64,000 bases of DNA from Euzebyella marina (GTDB taxonomy: Bacteria; Bacteroidota; Bacteroidia; Flavobacteriales; Flavobacteriaceae), in contig NZ_JACYFK010000001.1 in the NCBI RefSeq assembly GCF_014855515.1, positions 930,001-994,000 on the forward strand, given 5' to 3'. Positions 1 through 10,929 of this stretch are shown here, piece by piece (position 1 is the first letter of the stretch; the number at the start of each line of letters is the position of its first letter). The notes under the pieces are model-generated. The model had not been told where the DNA came from and did no database searches. It saw nothing but the letters and a program-made list of their open reading frames with translations. Both the position numbers and the translations under genes were made by a program.

Positions 1-1441
<1,441 letters not shown>

Positions 1442-1442
<1 letters not shown>

Positions 1443-2023
1443 TATTTTATTCGAGTTACCTGATTATCTACCAATCGGTATTCTTGTTTACTTTCAGTGC
1501 ATTGTGCCATGCCTTTCTCATTAAATTCCAAACGATGCCCGTATTCACCTACCCAACCAATTTGTTTGGCGGGATTACCAACCAATAATGCAAAGGCTGG
1601 CACATCTTTGGTCACAACGGCGCCTGCCCCAATAAAGGCATATTCACCTATATCGTTACCACATACAATGGTAGCATTAGCACCTATTGAAGCCCCTTTC
1701 TTTACGATAGTAGATGCATACTCCCCTCTTCTATTAATTGCGCTGCGAGGATTTATAACATTGGTAAATACCATTGAAGGACCTAGAAAAACATCGTCTT
1801 CACAAGTCACTCCTGTGTATATTGACACGTTGTTCTGAACCTTAACATTATTTCCAAGTTTGACTTTAGGAGATATCACAACGTTCTGCCCAATATTGCA
1901 TATTTCACCTAGCTCACAATCTGACATAATATGGGAAAAATGCCAAATTTTTGTTCCTTTTCCAATGATACAGCCTACATCAACAACTGCGCTTTCGTGA
2001 GCAAAATATTCTTTATCTGGCAT
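1442..2023 (-). CDS. Left-handed beta-helix sugar N-acetyltransferase, WbpD/WlbB-like
   Basis: The 193-aa product is built from hexapeptide repeats of the type [LIV]GxxxxI, running from about residue 12 to 155 (CIIGKG, CNIGQN, VKLGNN, ASIGAN, AFIGAG). The conserved NPRS motif sits in the middle and an [14 protein letters not shown] tail follows, as in WbpD/WlbB-type enzymes. It probably acetylates the 3-amino group of UDP-2-acetamido-3-amino-2,3-dideoxyglucuronate with acetyl-CoA. It lies 11 bp after rfbD and overlaps the aminotransferase start by one base. Together with the two following genes it makes the middle steps towards UDP-2,3-diacetamido-2,3-dideoxyglucuronic acid. A WbpA-type 6-dehydrogenase and a WbpI-type epimerase are not in the window. 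Confidence 0.88.
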
Positions 2024-2034
2024 TTAGGGTATAA

Positions 2035-2817
2035 TTAGAGGTGGGTTTCTAGAACACTATACTTCGGTCTACGAGCAAAAGTACGATAATTCTGCACTTT
2101 TTGAATTTCTACTTCATCGAGCAAAGAGTTATCTTTTAAAATTTGTATTGCAAAGGTGTACCAAGTATGTATTTCACCATCGGTATAATGTTTGATTCCA
2201 AAATCATTGTTTTTCTCTTTAATCATATCCAAAATATAGGAAGCTAGATGGTGCGCGTTTGTTGGTGATCCTTTTTGGGAATTGGTTATAGAAAGCGTTT
2301 CTCCCCTTCGCGCTTTTTTTATAATAGTTGTGTAAAAATTATTCCCATGTAAAGAGTAGAGCCACGAGGTTCTGACTATGAAATATCGCTTTAACAAGTT
2401 TTGAACGGCTAATTCTCCCTCTAATTTTGAAGCTCCATACACATTTATAGGGTTGGTTGTATCAGAAATAGTGTAAGGTGTTTCCTTTTTCCCATCGAAC
2501 ACATAATCCGTAGAAACATGAATCAAAACTGTATTATAACGTAAAGAGGTTTCAGAAAGAAATTTGACCCCTGTAGAGTTAACCAAATACGCAAGCTCTT
2601 GGTTTTTCTCTGCTTCCTCAACATTGGTGTATGCTGCACAATTGATACAATAATCAAATGTCTGACTGCAAAAGACTTGGTTTATTTCTTGGGGTTTAGT
2701 GATGTTGAGCTCTTTTGAGGTTTTAAAAACTAATTTTAGAGTAGGATACAAATCTTTAATCGCCCTAATTGATTCACCTAGCTGGCCTGAAGCACCAGTA
2801 ACTAAAACCGAAATCAT
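2035..2817 (-). CDS. rfbD: dTDP-4-dehydrorhamnose reductase
   Basis: The 260-aa protein is an extended short-chain dehydrogenase. The nucleotide-binding GASGQLGESI lies at residues 8-17, and the catalytic YGASK (Tyr-xxx-Lys) follows STDYVFDG. The motif TSWLYSLHGNNF is typical of RfbD. It catalyses the last step of dTDP-L-rhamnose synthesis, reducing the 4-keto group with NAD(P)H. The start overlaps the end of rfbC by four bases (ATGA). The protein is somewhat shorter than many RfbD proteins (about 280-300 aa), mostly at the C-terminus, but all core motifs are present, so I regard it as functional. Confidence 0.93.
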   Translation of the reverse strand: MISVLVTGASGQLGESIRAIKDLYPTLKLVFKTSKELNITKPQEINQVFCSQTFDYCINCAAYTNVEEAEKNQELAYLVNSTGVKFLSETSLRYNTVLIHVSTDYVFDGKKETPYTISDTTNPINVYGASKLEGELAVQNLLKRYFIVRTSWLYSLHGNNFYTTIIKKARRGETLSITNSQKGSPTNAHHLASYILDMIKEKNNDFGIKHYTDGEIHTWYTFAIQILKDNSLLDEVEIQKVQNYRTFARRPKYSVLETHL

Positions 2818-3359
2818 TTAAATAAGTCTTTTAAATAAGGTAGTTGCCTATCTTTTTCTGAAATTATCAAATCATCATGTGAATATTCCCAATCTATGTT
2901 TAATTGAGAATCATCAAATCTTACACCTGATTCCGATTGGGAATTATAAAAAGAATCGCATTTGTAGCAAAAAATTGCCTCTTCGCTCAGTGTTACAAAA
3001 CCGTGAGCAAAACCTTTCGGTATAAAAATTTGTCTTTTATTAGTACTTGACAAAAGGTATTTTCTGTATTCTCCATAGGTTTCGCTTTCTTTGCGTAAAT
3101 CCAGAATTACGTCAAGTACTTTTCCTTTAATAACCTGAACTAATTTCGCCTGAGAATCATCTCCCTTCTGATAATGTAAGCCCCTAAGAACACCCTTTTT
3201 CGAAATGGACACGTTGTCTTGAACAAAATCAATATCAAGACCGGTAGCTTCTACAAACTTCTTTTTGTGAAAGCTCTCAAAAAAGCAACCTCGTTCATCT
3301 TCAAAATCGATAAGTTCTACGAGAAAACATCCGGCCAGGCCTGTTTCTATCATTTTCAT
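2814..3359 (-). CDS. rfbC: dTDP-4-dehydrorhamnose 3,5-epimerase
   Basis: A cupin-fold epimerase of 181 aa from the chosen start. Family motifs are FEDERGCFFESFHKKKF near the N-terminus, QDNVSISKKGVLRGLHYQ (with the catalytic-region histidine) and PKGFAHGFVTLSE. It epimerises C3 and C5 of the 4-keto sugar between RfbB and RfbD. An upstream TTG at 3374 is in frame, but I chose the ATG at 3359: an AAGGA Shine-Dalgarno-like sequence lies seven bases before it, and this start leaves a 4-bp gap after rfbA instead of an overlap. It is the third of four rhamnose genes in the order B-A-C-D. Confidence 0.93.
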   Translation of the reverse strand: MKMIETGLAGCFLVELIDFEDERGCFFESFHKKKFVEATGLDIDFVQDNVSISKKGVLRGLHYQKGDDSQAKLVQVIKGKVLDVILDLRKESETYGEYRKYLLSSTNKRQIFIPKGFAHGFVTLSEEAIFCYKCDSFYNSQSESGVRFDDSQLNIDWEYSHDDLIISEKDRQLPYLKDLFK

Positions 3360-3363
3360 TGCA

Positions 3364-4227
3364 CTATCCTTCAATTAACCTCATCAAATAATCTCCATAA
3401 CCACTGTTCATAAGGGGTTTGGCTAGTTTTTCTAGCTGACGCCTGTCAATGTAGCCCATTTCAAAAGCCACTTCTTCTATAGCCCCAATTTTTTGACCTT
3501 GACGTTCTTCAATCACCTGCACAAACTGTGATGCCTGCATTAGTGACTGAAAAGTACCCGTATCTAACCACGCAGTTCCTCTATCCATTACTGAAACCTG
3601 AAGTTTGCCCATATTCAAATATTCTCTATTGATATCAGTAATTTCCAGTTCACCCCTTTTGCTAGGCTTAACTTCTTGTGCAATGTGTACAACCTCATTA
3701 TCATAAAAATAAATACCCGGAACGGCATAATTCGATTTCGGATTTTCAGGTTTCTCCTCAATAGAAATCGCCTTTCCCTTCTCATCGAACTCAACTACAC
3801 CATATCTTTCAGGGTTTTGAACGTGATATGCATAGATTATACCTCCTTGCGGATCATTATTCTGCTTCAACAAATCGGATAATCCAGAGCCATAAAATAT
3901 ATTATCCCCTAATATAAGGGCAACCTTATCGTTCTCAATGAAGTCTTTTCCAATAATAAAAGCTTCTGCAAGACCTTTAGGAGATTCTTGCACAGCATAC
4001 GAAAATCTACACCCTAATTGGTTTCCGTCTTTAAGCAAATGTCTAAAAAGCTCTAAATCTTTTGGGGTTGTGATAATCAGTATTTCCCTAATTCCCGCAG
4101 ATAAAAGTGTTGCAAGGGGATAATAAATCATAGGTTTATCATAAATAGGCATCAACTGCTTGCTCAAGGCCAATGTTAACGGAAACAACCTTGACCCTGT
4201 TCCTCCTGCAAGTATAATTCCTTTCAT
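3364..4227 (-). CDS. rfbA: Glucose-1-phosphate thymidylyltransferase
   Basis: The 287-aa product starts [18 protein letters not shown], the nucleotidyltransferase signature, followed by [17 protein letters not shown], which is diagnostic for RfbA. LGDNIFYG carries the metal-binding Asp, and [11 protein letters not shown] lies in the C-terminal half. It joins dTTP and glucose-1-phosphate to give dTDP-glucose, the first step of dTDP-rhamnose synthesis. Length is normal for the family. It lies 43 bp after rfbB and 4 bp before rfbC in the same operon. Confidence 0.96.
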   Translation of the reverse strand: MKGIILAGGTGSRLFPLTLALSKQLMPIYDKPMIYYPLATLLSAGIREILIITTPKDLELFRHLLKDGNQLGCRFSYAVQESPKGLAEAFIIGKDFIENDKVALILGDNIFYGSGLSDLLKQNNDPQGGIIYAYHVQNPERYGVVEFDEKGKAISIEEKPENPKSNYAVPGIYFYDNEVVHIAQEVKPSKRGELEITDINREYLNMGKLQVSVMDRGTAWLDTGTFQSLMQASQFVQVIEERQGQKIGAIEEVAFEMGYIDRRQLEKLAKPLMNSGYGDYLMRLIEG

Positions 4228-4270
4228 GCCTTTATTAATCTTTAAATTGACTGGGTGAGAAGATAGTTTT

Positions 4271-5290
4271 CTACAACTCCAATCGATTAATATACCATTT
4301 TATCGTTTTTCTTAAACCTTCAGAAAAATTTGTCTCTGATTTCCAATCCAGAATATTTTCAACTTTTGAGGCATCTATAGCATACCTAAAATCGTGACCT
4401 GGTCTGTCTTTGACAAAAGTAATTAGGTTCGAATAGCTACCAATAGATAATGGCATCTCTTCATCTAAAATCTGACATACCTCTTTAGCAATATGTATAT
4501 TACTGCACTCATTGTTTCCTCCAATAACATAGGATTCACCGGGCTGCCCTTTTTGATAAATCAAGCTCAGCGCGGCACAATGATCCATAACATAAAGCCA
4601 GTCCCTTACATTTTTTCCATCACCATAAATCGGAATAGGTTCTTTGTTCAGGGCCTTACGAATGATTGTAGGAATCAACTTTTCACCATGCTGCTTGGGG
4701 CCATAATTATTCGAACAATTACTTATGAGTGTATTAAGACCATAGGTATGATGGTAACTTCTAACCAAAAAATCAGATGAAGCTTTTGAAGCACTATAAG
4801 GGCTATTAGGTCTATAGGGGCTTTCTTCTGTAAAAAAACCATCTTGACCAAGGCTACCGAAAACCTCATCGGTAGAAACATGCAAGAATCTACGACTAGA
4901 GACAAAAGGATTGGGGGTTTGCTCTTTACTTAACCAATTTTTTCGAGCAGCTTCCAGTAAAGAAAAAGTTCCTCTAATATTAGTTTTGATAAAAGCGCTA
5001 GGGCCGGAAATCGAATTATCTACATGCGACTCCGCTGCGAAATGAATAATGCCGGTAATATCATTGGCTATAAATATCTCGTTTAATAAAATATCATCGC
5101 AAATATCTCCCTCATAAAATTCATACCGGTCAGATTTTTCAACTTCTTGAAGATTTTGAAGGTTTCCAGCGTAGGTGAGCTTATCTAGATTAATTATATC
5201 AACACTTTTGTTTTTTTGAAGAAAATACGGTATAAAATTACTCCCAATAAAACCAGCGCCACCTGTAATAAGAATTTTTTGAGTTTTCAT
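4271..5290 (-). CDS. rfbB: dTDP-glucose 4,6-dehydratase
   Basis: A 339-aa extended SDR enzyme. It has the NAD-binding [10 protein letters not shown] at residues 10-19, the catalytic [10 protein letters not shown] segment, and YSASKASSD with the Tyr-xxx-Lys pair. [11 protein letters not shown] in the C-terminal part is typical of RfbB. It converts dTDP-glucose to dTDP-4-keto-6-deoxyglucose. The start codon follows the stop of the upstream Wzz-like gene with no spacing, so the membrane protein and the rhamnose genes are one transcription unit. Confidence 0.96.
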   Translation of the reverse strand: MKTQKILITGGAGFIGSNFIPYFLQKNKSVDIINLDKLTYAGNLQNLQEVEKSDRYEFYEGDICDDILLNEIFIANDITGIIHFAAESHVDNSISGPSAFIKTNIRGTFSLLEAARKNWLSKEQTPNPFVSSRRFLHVSTDEVFGSLGQDGFFTEESPYRPNSPYSASKASSDFLVRSYHHTYGLNTLISNCSNNYGPKQHGEKLIPTIIRKALNKEPIPIYGDGKNVRDWLYVMDHCAALSLIYQKGQPGESYVIGGNNECSNIHIAKEVCQILDEEMPLSIGSYSNLITFVKDRPGHDFRYAIDASKVENILDWKSETNFSEGLRKTIKWYINRLEL

Positions 5291-6304
5291 TTAATTATTC
5301 TTCACGTCAAGTCTGCTAGCCCTTTTGTTTAGATATATCAAAAACGAGACAATGAAAAATAAAACCACCAGACTTAGTGGTATTAATACAAAGTTGTTGT
5401 TAAATAACGGTTTACGCACCTGTTGCGTTTTACCCATATTAAGTATACTCAACACTTCTTTCTGCTCTGACAACTCAAGCTTTTTCTCTTCTATCTCCTT
5501 TACAAACCTGTTTTTTAAGGTCAACAATGAACTTATATTCAATGCACTTTCATTCTCTAAATAAATAGACCCTGAGCTTTCTTTTTTATTTTGTAACATG
5601 GTCTGCGAATATCCAGATATGAGGTTGTCTATCTGACCTATAAGCACCGTGTTTTGGTCAATTCTCATTTTCGCATTTTCTCTAAAGGCATTCTTTACCT
5701 CTTGAAAGTATTCATTAGTGTTGATATAATTCAATATTTTCTTTGACAATTCAGTGCCTGTCTGGGCATTTACATAGGTGAAAGTTATTCTATGAGCCAC
5801 GATGTTTTTTCTGGTCAAAACCCTTCTCATTATATCAACGGCAAAACTCTCTTCTTTGAAACCTTGTAAAAGTTCGAGATACATTAAGTCTTGCTCTACA
5901 TCCTCTTTGGCGTCTTCGGGATCAGTGATAGGTTCTATCTCTAAATCAAAACCCTCTAAGTCAGCAACGTCAATGCTAAAATTCTCAAAAAAACTCGAAT
6001 CTCTTGACCTTATGTTTGATTGTATTTCTTCTATTACATCGTAGACATAATCTTTGCTATCAAAATTAGGCATAATCATAACCTCTGTCTTTAGTTTTTT
6101 ATCCACCAAAGAGCTGAGCAAATAGCTAATAAGAAGACCGATAACTACAAGGGCAGCTAGCTTAATAACATTCTTTTTCAAATAGAGAAAAGTTCTCAGA
6201 AAAGCATCGCCTATTCGATTAAACCCATTACCTATCATTTTAAGCAACTGGCCTAAATCTATCTCATCGGAATTGGTCGTTTTGGTGGGTTGATTATCCG
6301 CCAT
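5291..6304 (-). CDS. Two-TM membrane protein with Wzz/chain-length-determinant-like topology
   Basis: The 337-aa protein has a short cytoplasmic N-terminus, a TM helix at about residues 49-67 (LAALVVIGLLISYLLSSL), a roughly 240-residue acidic and helical segment that would be periplasmic, and a second TM helix at about 305-328 (FVLIPLSLVVLFFIVSFLIYL) before a short basic tail. That layout, and its place at the head of a sugar-nucleotide operon, fits polysaccharide co-polymerases that set O-antigen chain length. I do not see the proline/glycine signature of classical Wzz near TM2, so homology is uncertain. A DUF family of similar topology is equally possible. The gene lies 4 bp after the preceding gene and abuts rfbB. 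Confidence 0.6.
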   Translation of the reverse strand: MADNQPTKTTNSDEIDLGQLLKMIGNGFNRIGDAFLRTFLYLKKNVIKLAALVVIGLLISYLLSSLVDKKLKTEVMIMPNFDSKDYVYDVIEEIQSNIRSRDSSFFENFSIDVADLEGFDLEIEPITDPEDAKEDVEQDLMYLELLQGFKEESFAVDIMRRVLTRKNIVAHRITFTYVNAQTGTELSKKILNYINTNEYFQEVKNAFRENAKMRIDQNTVLIGQIDNLISGYSQTMLQNKKESSGSIYLENESALNISSLLTLKNRFVKEIEEKKLELSEQKEVLSILNMGKTQQVRKPLFNNNFVLIPLSLVVLFFIVSFLIYLNKRASRLDVKNN

Positions 6305-6308
6305 ATGG

Positions 6309-7994
6309 TTATGAATTAAAAATTTGCCCTAATATTTTATCTGTTATCAAATAGGTTGGTTTTACACCCGTAGTGCCCAAGCCTCCAGAGGCTAGGGTGC
6401 TTCCTGTAACCAAAGGGTTATCACTAGCGTAATAGGCGTAACGTACTTTTATATCGTCGCTAATGCTCTTTCGTATTTTCGATGCCGACTGTATTGCCTT
6501 TTGGTAATGAACTCCTTCCATTTCCAGGCCAATCACATTCCAAGTTGAATCATGAAAGAACGATAGTATGTCTTTATTTTGCAGCGATGTTCCCAAAACG
6601 GTGACCATAGTGCCTTCAAATACTTTTAACCCGTGACCTTTGAAATCATCTGCACATAGCTCATTTTGAAAGGGATAGTTATCTGCAGTTCCCTCAAAAA
6701 TATGGGCAGAAGGAATCATTAGATCACCTTTTCCTCCGTCTAGAATTCCCGCTTTTCCCATTATTGAAATGGAAGATACATTCAAATAAATAGAATCTTT
6801 ACCATCTTCCGAAAAGGGCTTTAACAACTCGTCAATCGTTTCGTAAGCCTGTTCTCCAAAGGCATAGTCCATTACAAATATAACGGGTTTTTCCTCTAGC
6901 TTGATATGACTTGGCAACTGATAACAACAAGCATCATCTGTAAACTTTGCCGTATCGAATATTTGAATGTCTATATTGGTGCCCGAGAAATCGTCTATGG
7001 CTATCATGCCGTTTTTCTGGGCCAAATTGGTCACTTTTTTTCTCAACTTTCCATTGGCCGAAGAACTAAGTGCCTCATAGATTTTCAGTGACTCTCCTTC
7101 GGGAAACTCTTTTGACAATGCCCTTTTGGCAAACAATGAGTTCATAACACTGTGCATATTAGCACTTATAATATGCAAGGGTCGGTTGATAATTCCGTTT
7201 TTGTAAAGGCTCTCCTTTATAGTGTTGGCCCAACGTTCGCCATGAATGTGATGGCCCAACCGTTCTCGCAACAAAAGGCTAAAGGTTATGGCTCTCTTCT
7301 CTCCGGTTACTTCTTCCTCTATGGCCAGCTTTCCTAACCAATATATGATTTCAAGAAATCTTTCTGGCTCTTCTTCGGTGGCAAAGTATTCGTGAACGGC
7401 CATTATTTCAACGAATGATCTTCCCAAGATATTTGCGGCATGTATGATGGCAACCTCTCTTTCTGCCTGGGTAAGCTCGTCTTTCTTAACAGCTTCTTCT
7501 AGCTTGGCCCAATCTCTAATTGTTTTGTTCGATTCTTCAATGAGTACCTTCTTGCTTATTTTTTCAGATTCGATAAATAGGAAGGTCAAATGGGTAAGAA
7601 TATCGTAAATATCAGATCGCCCACGCGTAATTTCAATATTCATTTGCTCATCATCGATGCGATAGCAGTTTCTTCTTCTTTTTGGCGGAATGATAGGTTC
7701 GAAATGCGAATGTCCGTAACCCTCGTCAGAGGTTAGGTTGATAAATCTGCACTGTTCTATACCTTTAGGAAGTCTTTCCAAAACATAGGTCAAACCGCTC
7801 AGTTCGGCCTTATCTTCGGCAATAGAGCCATAGATTTCAGGTCGCAGCTGTAAAAGGGCATTTTTCAATGACTCGCCAGATACCCCCGTCGGTTTATAAA
7901 AGCCTCTATTAAAAAGATGGCGCATGGTTATATACAAACGCTCTATGGCGTTAGTAGATTCTTGGGCTCTAGTAGTAGTATTTGAGTTGGCCAT
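6309..7994 (-). CDS. Unrecognised 561-aa cytoplasmic protein, nucleoside-phosphorylase-like C-terminal half
   Basis: I do not recognise this gene with certainty; it may be the family annotated as DUF6909 in flavobacteria. There is no signal peptide or TM segment. The N-terminal half is helical and charged. The C-terminal half contains VIFVMDYAFGEQAYE, GKAGILDGGKGDLMIPSAHIFEGTADNYPF and, near the end, NVIGLEMEGVHYQKAI. The last recalls the MEG motif of purine nucleoside phosphorylase/MTA nucleosidase folds, where the Glu binds ribose. I chose the ATG at 7994 because the 16 upstream codons look non-coding and a TAATTTTG -7 element lies inside them. It heads the polysaccharide operon with a 4-bp gap to the Wzz-like gene, so a regulatory or nucleotide-related role is possible but unproven. 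Confidence 0.6.
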   Translation of the reverse strand: MANSNTTTRAQESTNAIERLYITMRHLFNRGFYKPTGVSGESLKNALLQLRPEIYGSIAEDKAELSGLTYVLERLPKGIEQCRFINLTSDEGYGHSHFEPIIPPKRRRNCYRIDDEQMNIEITRGRSDIYDILTHLTFLFIESEKISKKVLIEESNKTIRDWAKLEEAVKKDELTQAEREVAIIHAANILGRSFVEIMAVHEYFATEEEPERFLEIIYWLGKLAIEEEVTGEKRAITFSLLLRERLGHHIHGERWANTIKESLYKNGIINRPLHIISANMHSVMNSLFAKRALSKEFPEGESLKIYEALSSSANGKLRKKVTNLAQKNGMIAIDDFSGTNIDIQIFDTAKFTDDACCYQLPSHIKLEEKPVIFVMDYAFGEQAYETIDELLKPFSEDGKDSIYLNVSSISIMGKAGILDGGKGDLMIPSAHIFEGTADNYPFQNELCADDFKGHGLKVFEGTMVTVLGTSLQNKDILSFFHDSTWNVIGLEMEGVHYQKAIQSASKIRKSISDDIKVRYAYYASDNPLVTGSTLASGGLGTTGVKPTYLITDKILGQIFNS

Positions 7995-8008
7995 AGAAGA
8001 ATTTCGCA

Positions 8009-8016
8009 CAAAATTA
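8009..8016 (-). promoter_or_regulatory. Putative -7 promoter element (TAATTTTG) for the polysaccharide operon
   Basis: Read on the minus strand this is TAATTTTG, matching the Bacteroidota -7 consensus TAnnTTTG, 14 bases before the chosen start at 7994. I found no clear TTG -33 box at the usual distance. Confidence 0.4.
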
Positions 8017-8138
8017 CAATTTATTGCATAAAGAGTGCACACCTACCGGCCTGTAATAAAATATCGCTTGCCCCACGTTATTCTTTTGCTGATTAATATG
8101 ATAAGAACGAGGTTCTTAAATTTTTATTCTACTTGGTA

Positions 8139-9638
8139 TTATATTTCTTTAAAAGTTTGAAGTAGATCAGCAATAGACCTGTCATTTGCCAAGCGCTGTA
8201 CCTTGTTTTGCCCACCTAGCTTACCTCGGCTTTTCATAAAATCATTAAAGCCCCCAGGTTTTATACTTGTTACCTTTAATGTTTGAAGTATGTTACCATC
8301 CATCAAATCAAAATAATAACTGTTTTGCTTTTGTAAGCTTTGGTCCAGTATGGAAATGAATTGGGTCATATCTGAAGGTTTCTTTTCAAACTCTACCAGC
8401 CATTCGTGGTAAGGAAGCTCATTTTCCTCAGGTACAATTTGGGGCGCAACAGTAAATTCGTTGATTCGAGCATCGGTACCGGCTATGGCCTGGTTCATCG
8501 CTTCTTCAACCTCCTTGGCAATGACGTGCTCCCCGAAAGCGGATATAAAATGTTTTATCCTTCCTGAGACAATAATCTTAAAAGGTTCAAGAGAAATAAA
8601 CTGAACGGTATCTCCCAGATTATAGGCCCACAGACCGGCATCTGAAGATATAATCATTACATAATTAACGCCTATTTCAACTTTCTCTAGCGTACACCGC
8701 TCAGCGTTCTCATTAAAAAATTCATCTGCCCGAACGAACTCGTAAAAAATGCCTGAATCAAGAAGTAGAAGCATTCCCTTATCTTTTTGTGAATCTTGAT
8801 AGGCAAAGAAGCCTTCACTTGCAGGAAAGAGTTCTATACTATCCACTTTTCTTCCGATCAGAGACTCGAATTTCGCCCGATATGGCTCATAGTTCACCCC
8901 ACCATATATAAAAAGTTGAAAGTTGGGAAAAAGTGAGCCTACTTTCTTGCCCGATTTAATTTGAAGTCGCTCGAAATACATTTGTACCCAAGAGGGTATA
9001 CCGGCAATTACCGTCATATCCTCGAGCATGGTTTCCTCAACGATTGTATCGACCTTTGTTTCCCAATCTTCTATGCAATTTGTTTTCCAACTGGGAAGTC
9101 GATTTTTTTGTAGGTAGTTCGGCACATAGTGTGCTGAGATACCCGATAATCGACCGAGCTTGATTCCATTTTTTTCATGTAACTCAGGACTTCCTTGTAG
9201 AAAAATCATTTTACCGTCAACAAAGTCGGAATTACCTGTTTCGTGAATATAATTAAGAATCGCATTTCTAGATGCTTTGACCTGATGCTTGATAGAAGTC
9301 TTTGAAATCGGTATATACTTCGCCCCAGATGTGGTTCCAGAAGTTTTGGCAAAATAAATCGGCTTGTCTGGCCAAAGAATGTTTTCTTCGCCCGCGACCA
9401 CCTTCTCAACATAAGGTTTTAACTCCTCATAATCTCGAATGGGTACCTTCTTAACAAAATCTGAATGATTAGTAATCGAACCGAAATCGTGCTCTTGCCC
9501 AAATTGGGTAAGTTTTGCCTTTTCAATCAACTGCCGAAAGACTCGCTTCTGGGTCTCAATTGGGTTATCTCTCCATTGTGCCGTTTGTTTGGCGATATAT
9601 TTTGCAAATAACTTTGCTGCAAAAGATTTTATAGACAT
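8139..9638 (-). CDS. GH3 auxin-responsive promoter family protein (acyl-adenylate-forming fold)
   Basis: The 499-aa protein matches the GH3 family known from plants and many Bacteroidota. Near residue 100 it has YFAKTSGTTSGAKYIPIS, the P-loop-like ATP/AMP-binding motif of adenylating enzymes. LFIYGGVNYEPYRA and LFPASEGFFAYQ are the later adenylate-contact motifs. YNLGDTVQF and GRIKHFISAFGEH mark the hinge to the small C-terminal domain. Members join carboxylic acids to amino acids via an acyl-adenylate; the substrate in bacteria is generally unknown and nothing here reveals it. The gene starts 43 bp after the M23 peptidase gene on the same strand, so they probably share a transcript. Confidence 0.88.
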   Translation of the reverse strand: MSIKSFAAKLFAKYIAKQTAQWRDNPIETQKRVFRQLIEKAKLTQFGQEHDFGSITNHSDFVKKVPIRDYEELKPYVEKVVAGEENILWPDKPIYFAKTSGTTSGAKYIPISKTSIKHQVKASRNAILNYIHETGNSDFVDGKMIFLQGSPELHEKNGIKLGRLSGISAHYVPNYLQKNRLPSWKTNCIEDWETKVDTIVEETMLEDMTVIAGIPSWVQMYFERLQIKSGKKVGSLFPNFQLFIYGGVNYEPYRAKFESLIGRKVDSIELFPASEGFFAYQDSQKDKGMLLLLDSGIFYEFVRADEFFNENAERCTLEKVEIGVNYVMIISSDAGLWAYNLGDTVQFISLEPFKIIVSGRIKHFISAFGEHVIAKEVEEAMNQAIAGTDARINEFTVAPQIVPEENELPYHEWLVEFEKKPSDMTQFISILDQSLQKQNSYYFDLMDGNILQTLKVTSIKPGGFNDFMKSRGKLGGQNKVQRLANDRSIADLLQTFKEI

Positions 9639-9681
9639 GAACTAGGCGTGAAGTTTAATAGATTAAAATATACCGATTGTT

Positions 9682-10548
9682 TTAAAAATCGATATAATCC
9701 ATTGGGTTTACAGTATTTCCGTTGTTCCAGAGTTCGAAATGAAGGTGAGGACCGGTTGATAACTCGCCGGTATTACCTACCGATGCAATGACCTCGCCGG
9801 CACGTACTACTTCCCCTTGAGACTTGCTCAGCGACCCGTTGTGCTTATAAACACTTAACAGTCCGTCTTTATGTTCCAAAATAATCACATAACCTGTATC
9901 TGCTGTCCACTCGGCAAAAATAACAGTGCCATTGGCAACCGCTTTTACAGGTGTATCCGTAGGAGCAGTTACATCGACCGCAAAATGTTTTTGGTCTAGA
10001 TTGAACCCTTGCGATATTTCTCCATTTAACGGCGGAAATAGTATCATATCAGTCCCTGTAGTATTACGCTCAAAAAGGTTGTACTTATCCTCTAAGGCGA
10101 CTTCTGCCCTCAAAACTGAATCTTCCCTGATAGGGGTCAAATCTATACTCGAAGGATCCAGTTTGAACTGTTCCCTCAAAGAGTCTAAATTGACTTCTCC
10201 ACTTTCTAAATCGCCAATAAGAACTTTGCGAATATTCTCTAAATACCTATTGGTATTATTTAAGTTGGCCACCAAAGAGTCCGTTTTGTATGTCAAATCA
10301 GTAGCTTGCTTTTTCAAGCGGGTAGAAGAATAGCCTGGTATATACTCTCTCAAGGGTGTAAATGCAATCAAAAGTGTCGTCAACGCGATAAGACCGATGA
10401 TACAAAGTGACCCAGTAACAAAAACATTTAATCTGCTAAGCTTAAAAGAGATTTTCTCTTCAAAAGTACTTTCGTTAAGAATAACCAAACGATACTTGTG
10501 AAGCAGTTTTCGTTTAATTTCCTTTCTTTTCTTTGTCTTTTTGGCCAT
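9682..10548 (-). CDS. M23-family metallopeptidase (LytM-type), membrane-anchored
   Basis: From the chosen start the protein is 288 aa: a basic cytoplasmic start (MAKKTKKRKEIKRK), one TM helix at about residues 45-68 (VFVTGSLCIIGLIALTTLLIAF), a short helical stalk and a C-terminal M23 domain. The zinc site is visible as HFAVD (first His and Asp), and HLHFELW holds the catalytic HxH. Such proteins cut peptidoglycan cross-bridges or, when inactive, act as activators; here the ligands are intact. The nine codons upstream of ATG 10548 carry the -7 element TATATTTG, so the shorter start is better. tatA is divergent. Confidence 0.88.
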   Translation of the reverse strand: MAKKTKKRKEIKRKLLHKYRLVILNESTFEEKISFKLSRLNVFVTGSLCIIGLIALTTLLIAFTPLREYIPGYSSTRLKKQATDLTYKTDSLVANLNNTNRYLENIRKVLIGDLESGEVNLDSLREQFKLDPSSIDLTPIREDSVLRAEVALEDKYNLFERNTTGTDMILFPPLNGEISQGFNLDQKHFAVDVTAPTDTPVKAVANGTVIFAEWTADTGYVIILEHKDGLLSVYKHNGSLSKSQGEVVRAGEVIASVGNTGELSTGPHLHFELWNNGNTVNPMDYIDF

Positions 10549-10554
10549 GGTACA

Positions 10555-10562
10555 CAAATATA
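10555..10562 (-). promoter_or_regulatory. Putative -7 promoter element (TATATTTG) for the M23 peptidase gene
   Basis: A match to TAnnTTTG on the minus strand ending only six bases before ATG 10548. If used, the transcript would be almost leaderless. No convincing -33 box was seen. Confidence 0.4.
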
Positions 10563-10692
10563 CGCATGGAAGCATACACTCAGCCTCTTGAAGATAAAAT
10601 TTATGGCCTGCTTAAATTTTGTGCACAAGGTTTTCATTTTACAAATTTGAAATCTGAAGATAACATTAACACGGGCATTGCTAATTTTTGAT

Positions 10693-10700
10693 TACATTTG
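10693..10700 (+). promoter_or_regulatory. Putative -7 promoter element (TACATTTG) for tatA
   Basis: TACATTTG matches the flavobacterial TAnnTTTG element and ends 21 bases before the tatA start codon in the divergent M23/tatA intergenic region. Confidence 0.4.
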
Positions 10701-10721
10701 TTATTCAATTAATTCGAGATT

Positions 10722-10904
10722 ATGACAGCTTTACAGATTTTCTTGGCCATTGGGCCGTGGCAAATCGCCATCGTAGTGTTGGTGGTTCTATTATTGTTCG
10801 GAGGTAAAAAAATACCCGAACTAATGCGTGGTCTAGGAAGCGGGATCAAAGAATTCAAAGATGCTTCTAAAGAAGACGAGCAATTAGAGGATAAGAAAGA
10901 GTAG
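10722..10904 (+). CDS. tatA: Twin-arginine translocase subunit TatA/TatE
   Basis: The 60-aa protein has the classic TatA plan: a short periplasmic N-terminus, one TM helix (about residues 9-25), the [14 protein letters not shown] hinge with its conserved FG pair, an amphipathic helix and an acidic, lysine-rich tail ([11 protein letters not shown]). TatA forms the size-variable pore that exports folded twin-arginine proteins across the inner membrane with TatC. No tatC lies nearby. It is transcribed alone, with its own -7 element upstream and a strong intrinsic terminator downstream. Confidence 0.95.
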   Translation: MTALQIFLAIGPWQIAIVVLVVLLLFGGKKIPELMRGLGSGIKEFKDASKEDEQLEDKKE

Positions 10905-10929
10905 TATTTATATACCTTCGATAGTACAG

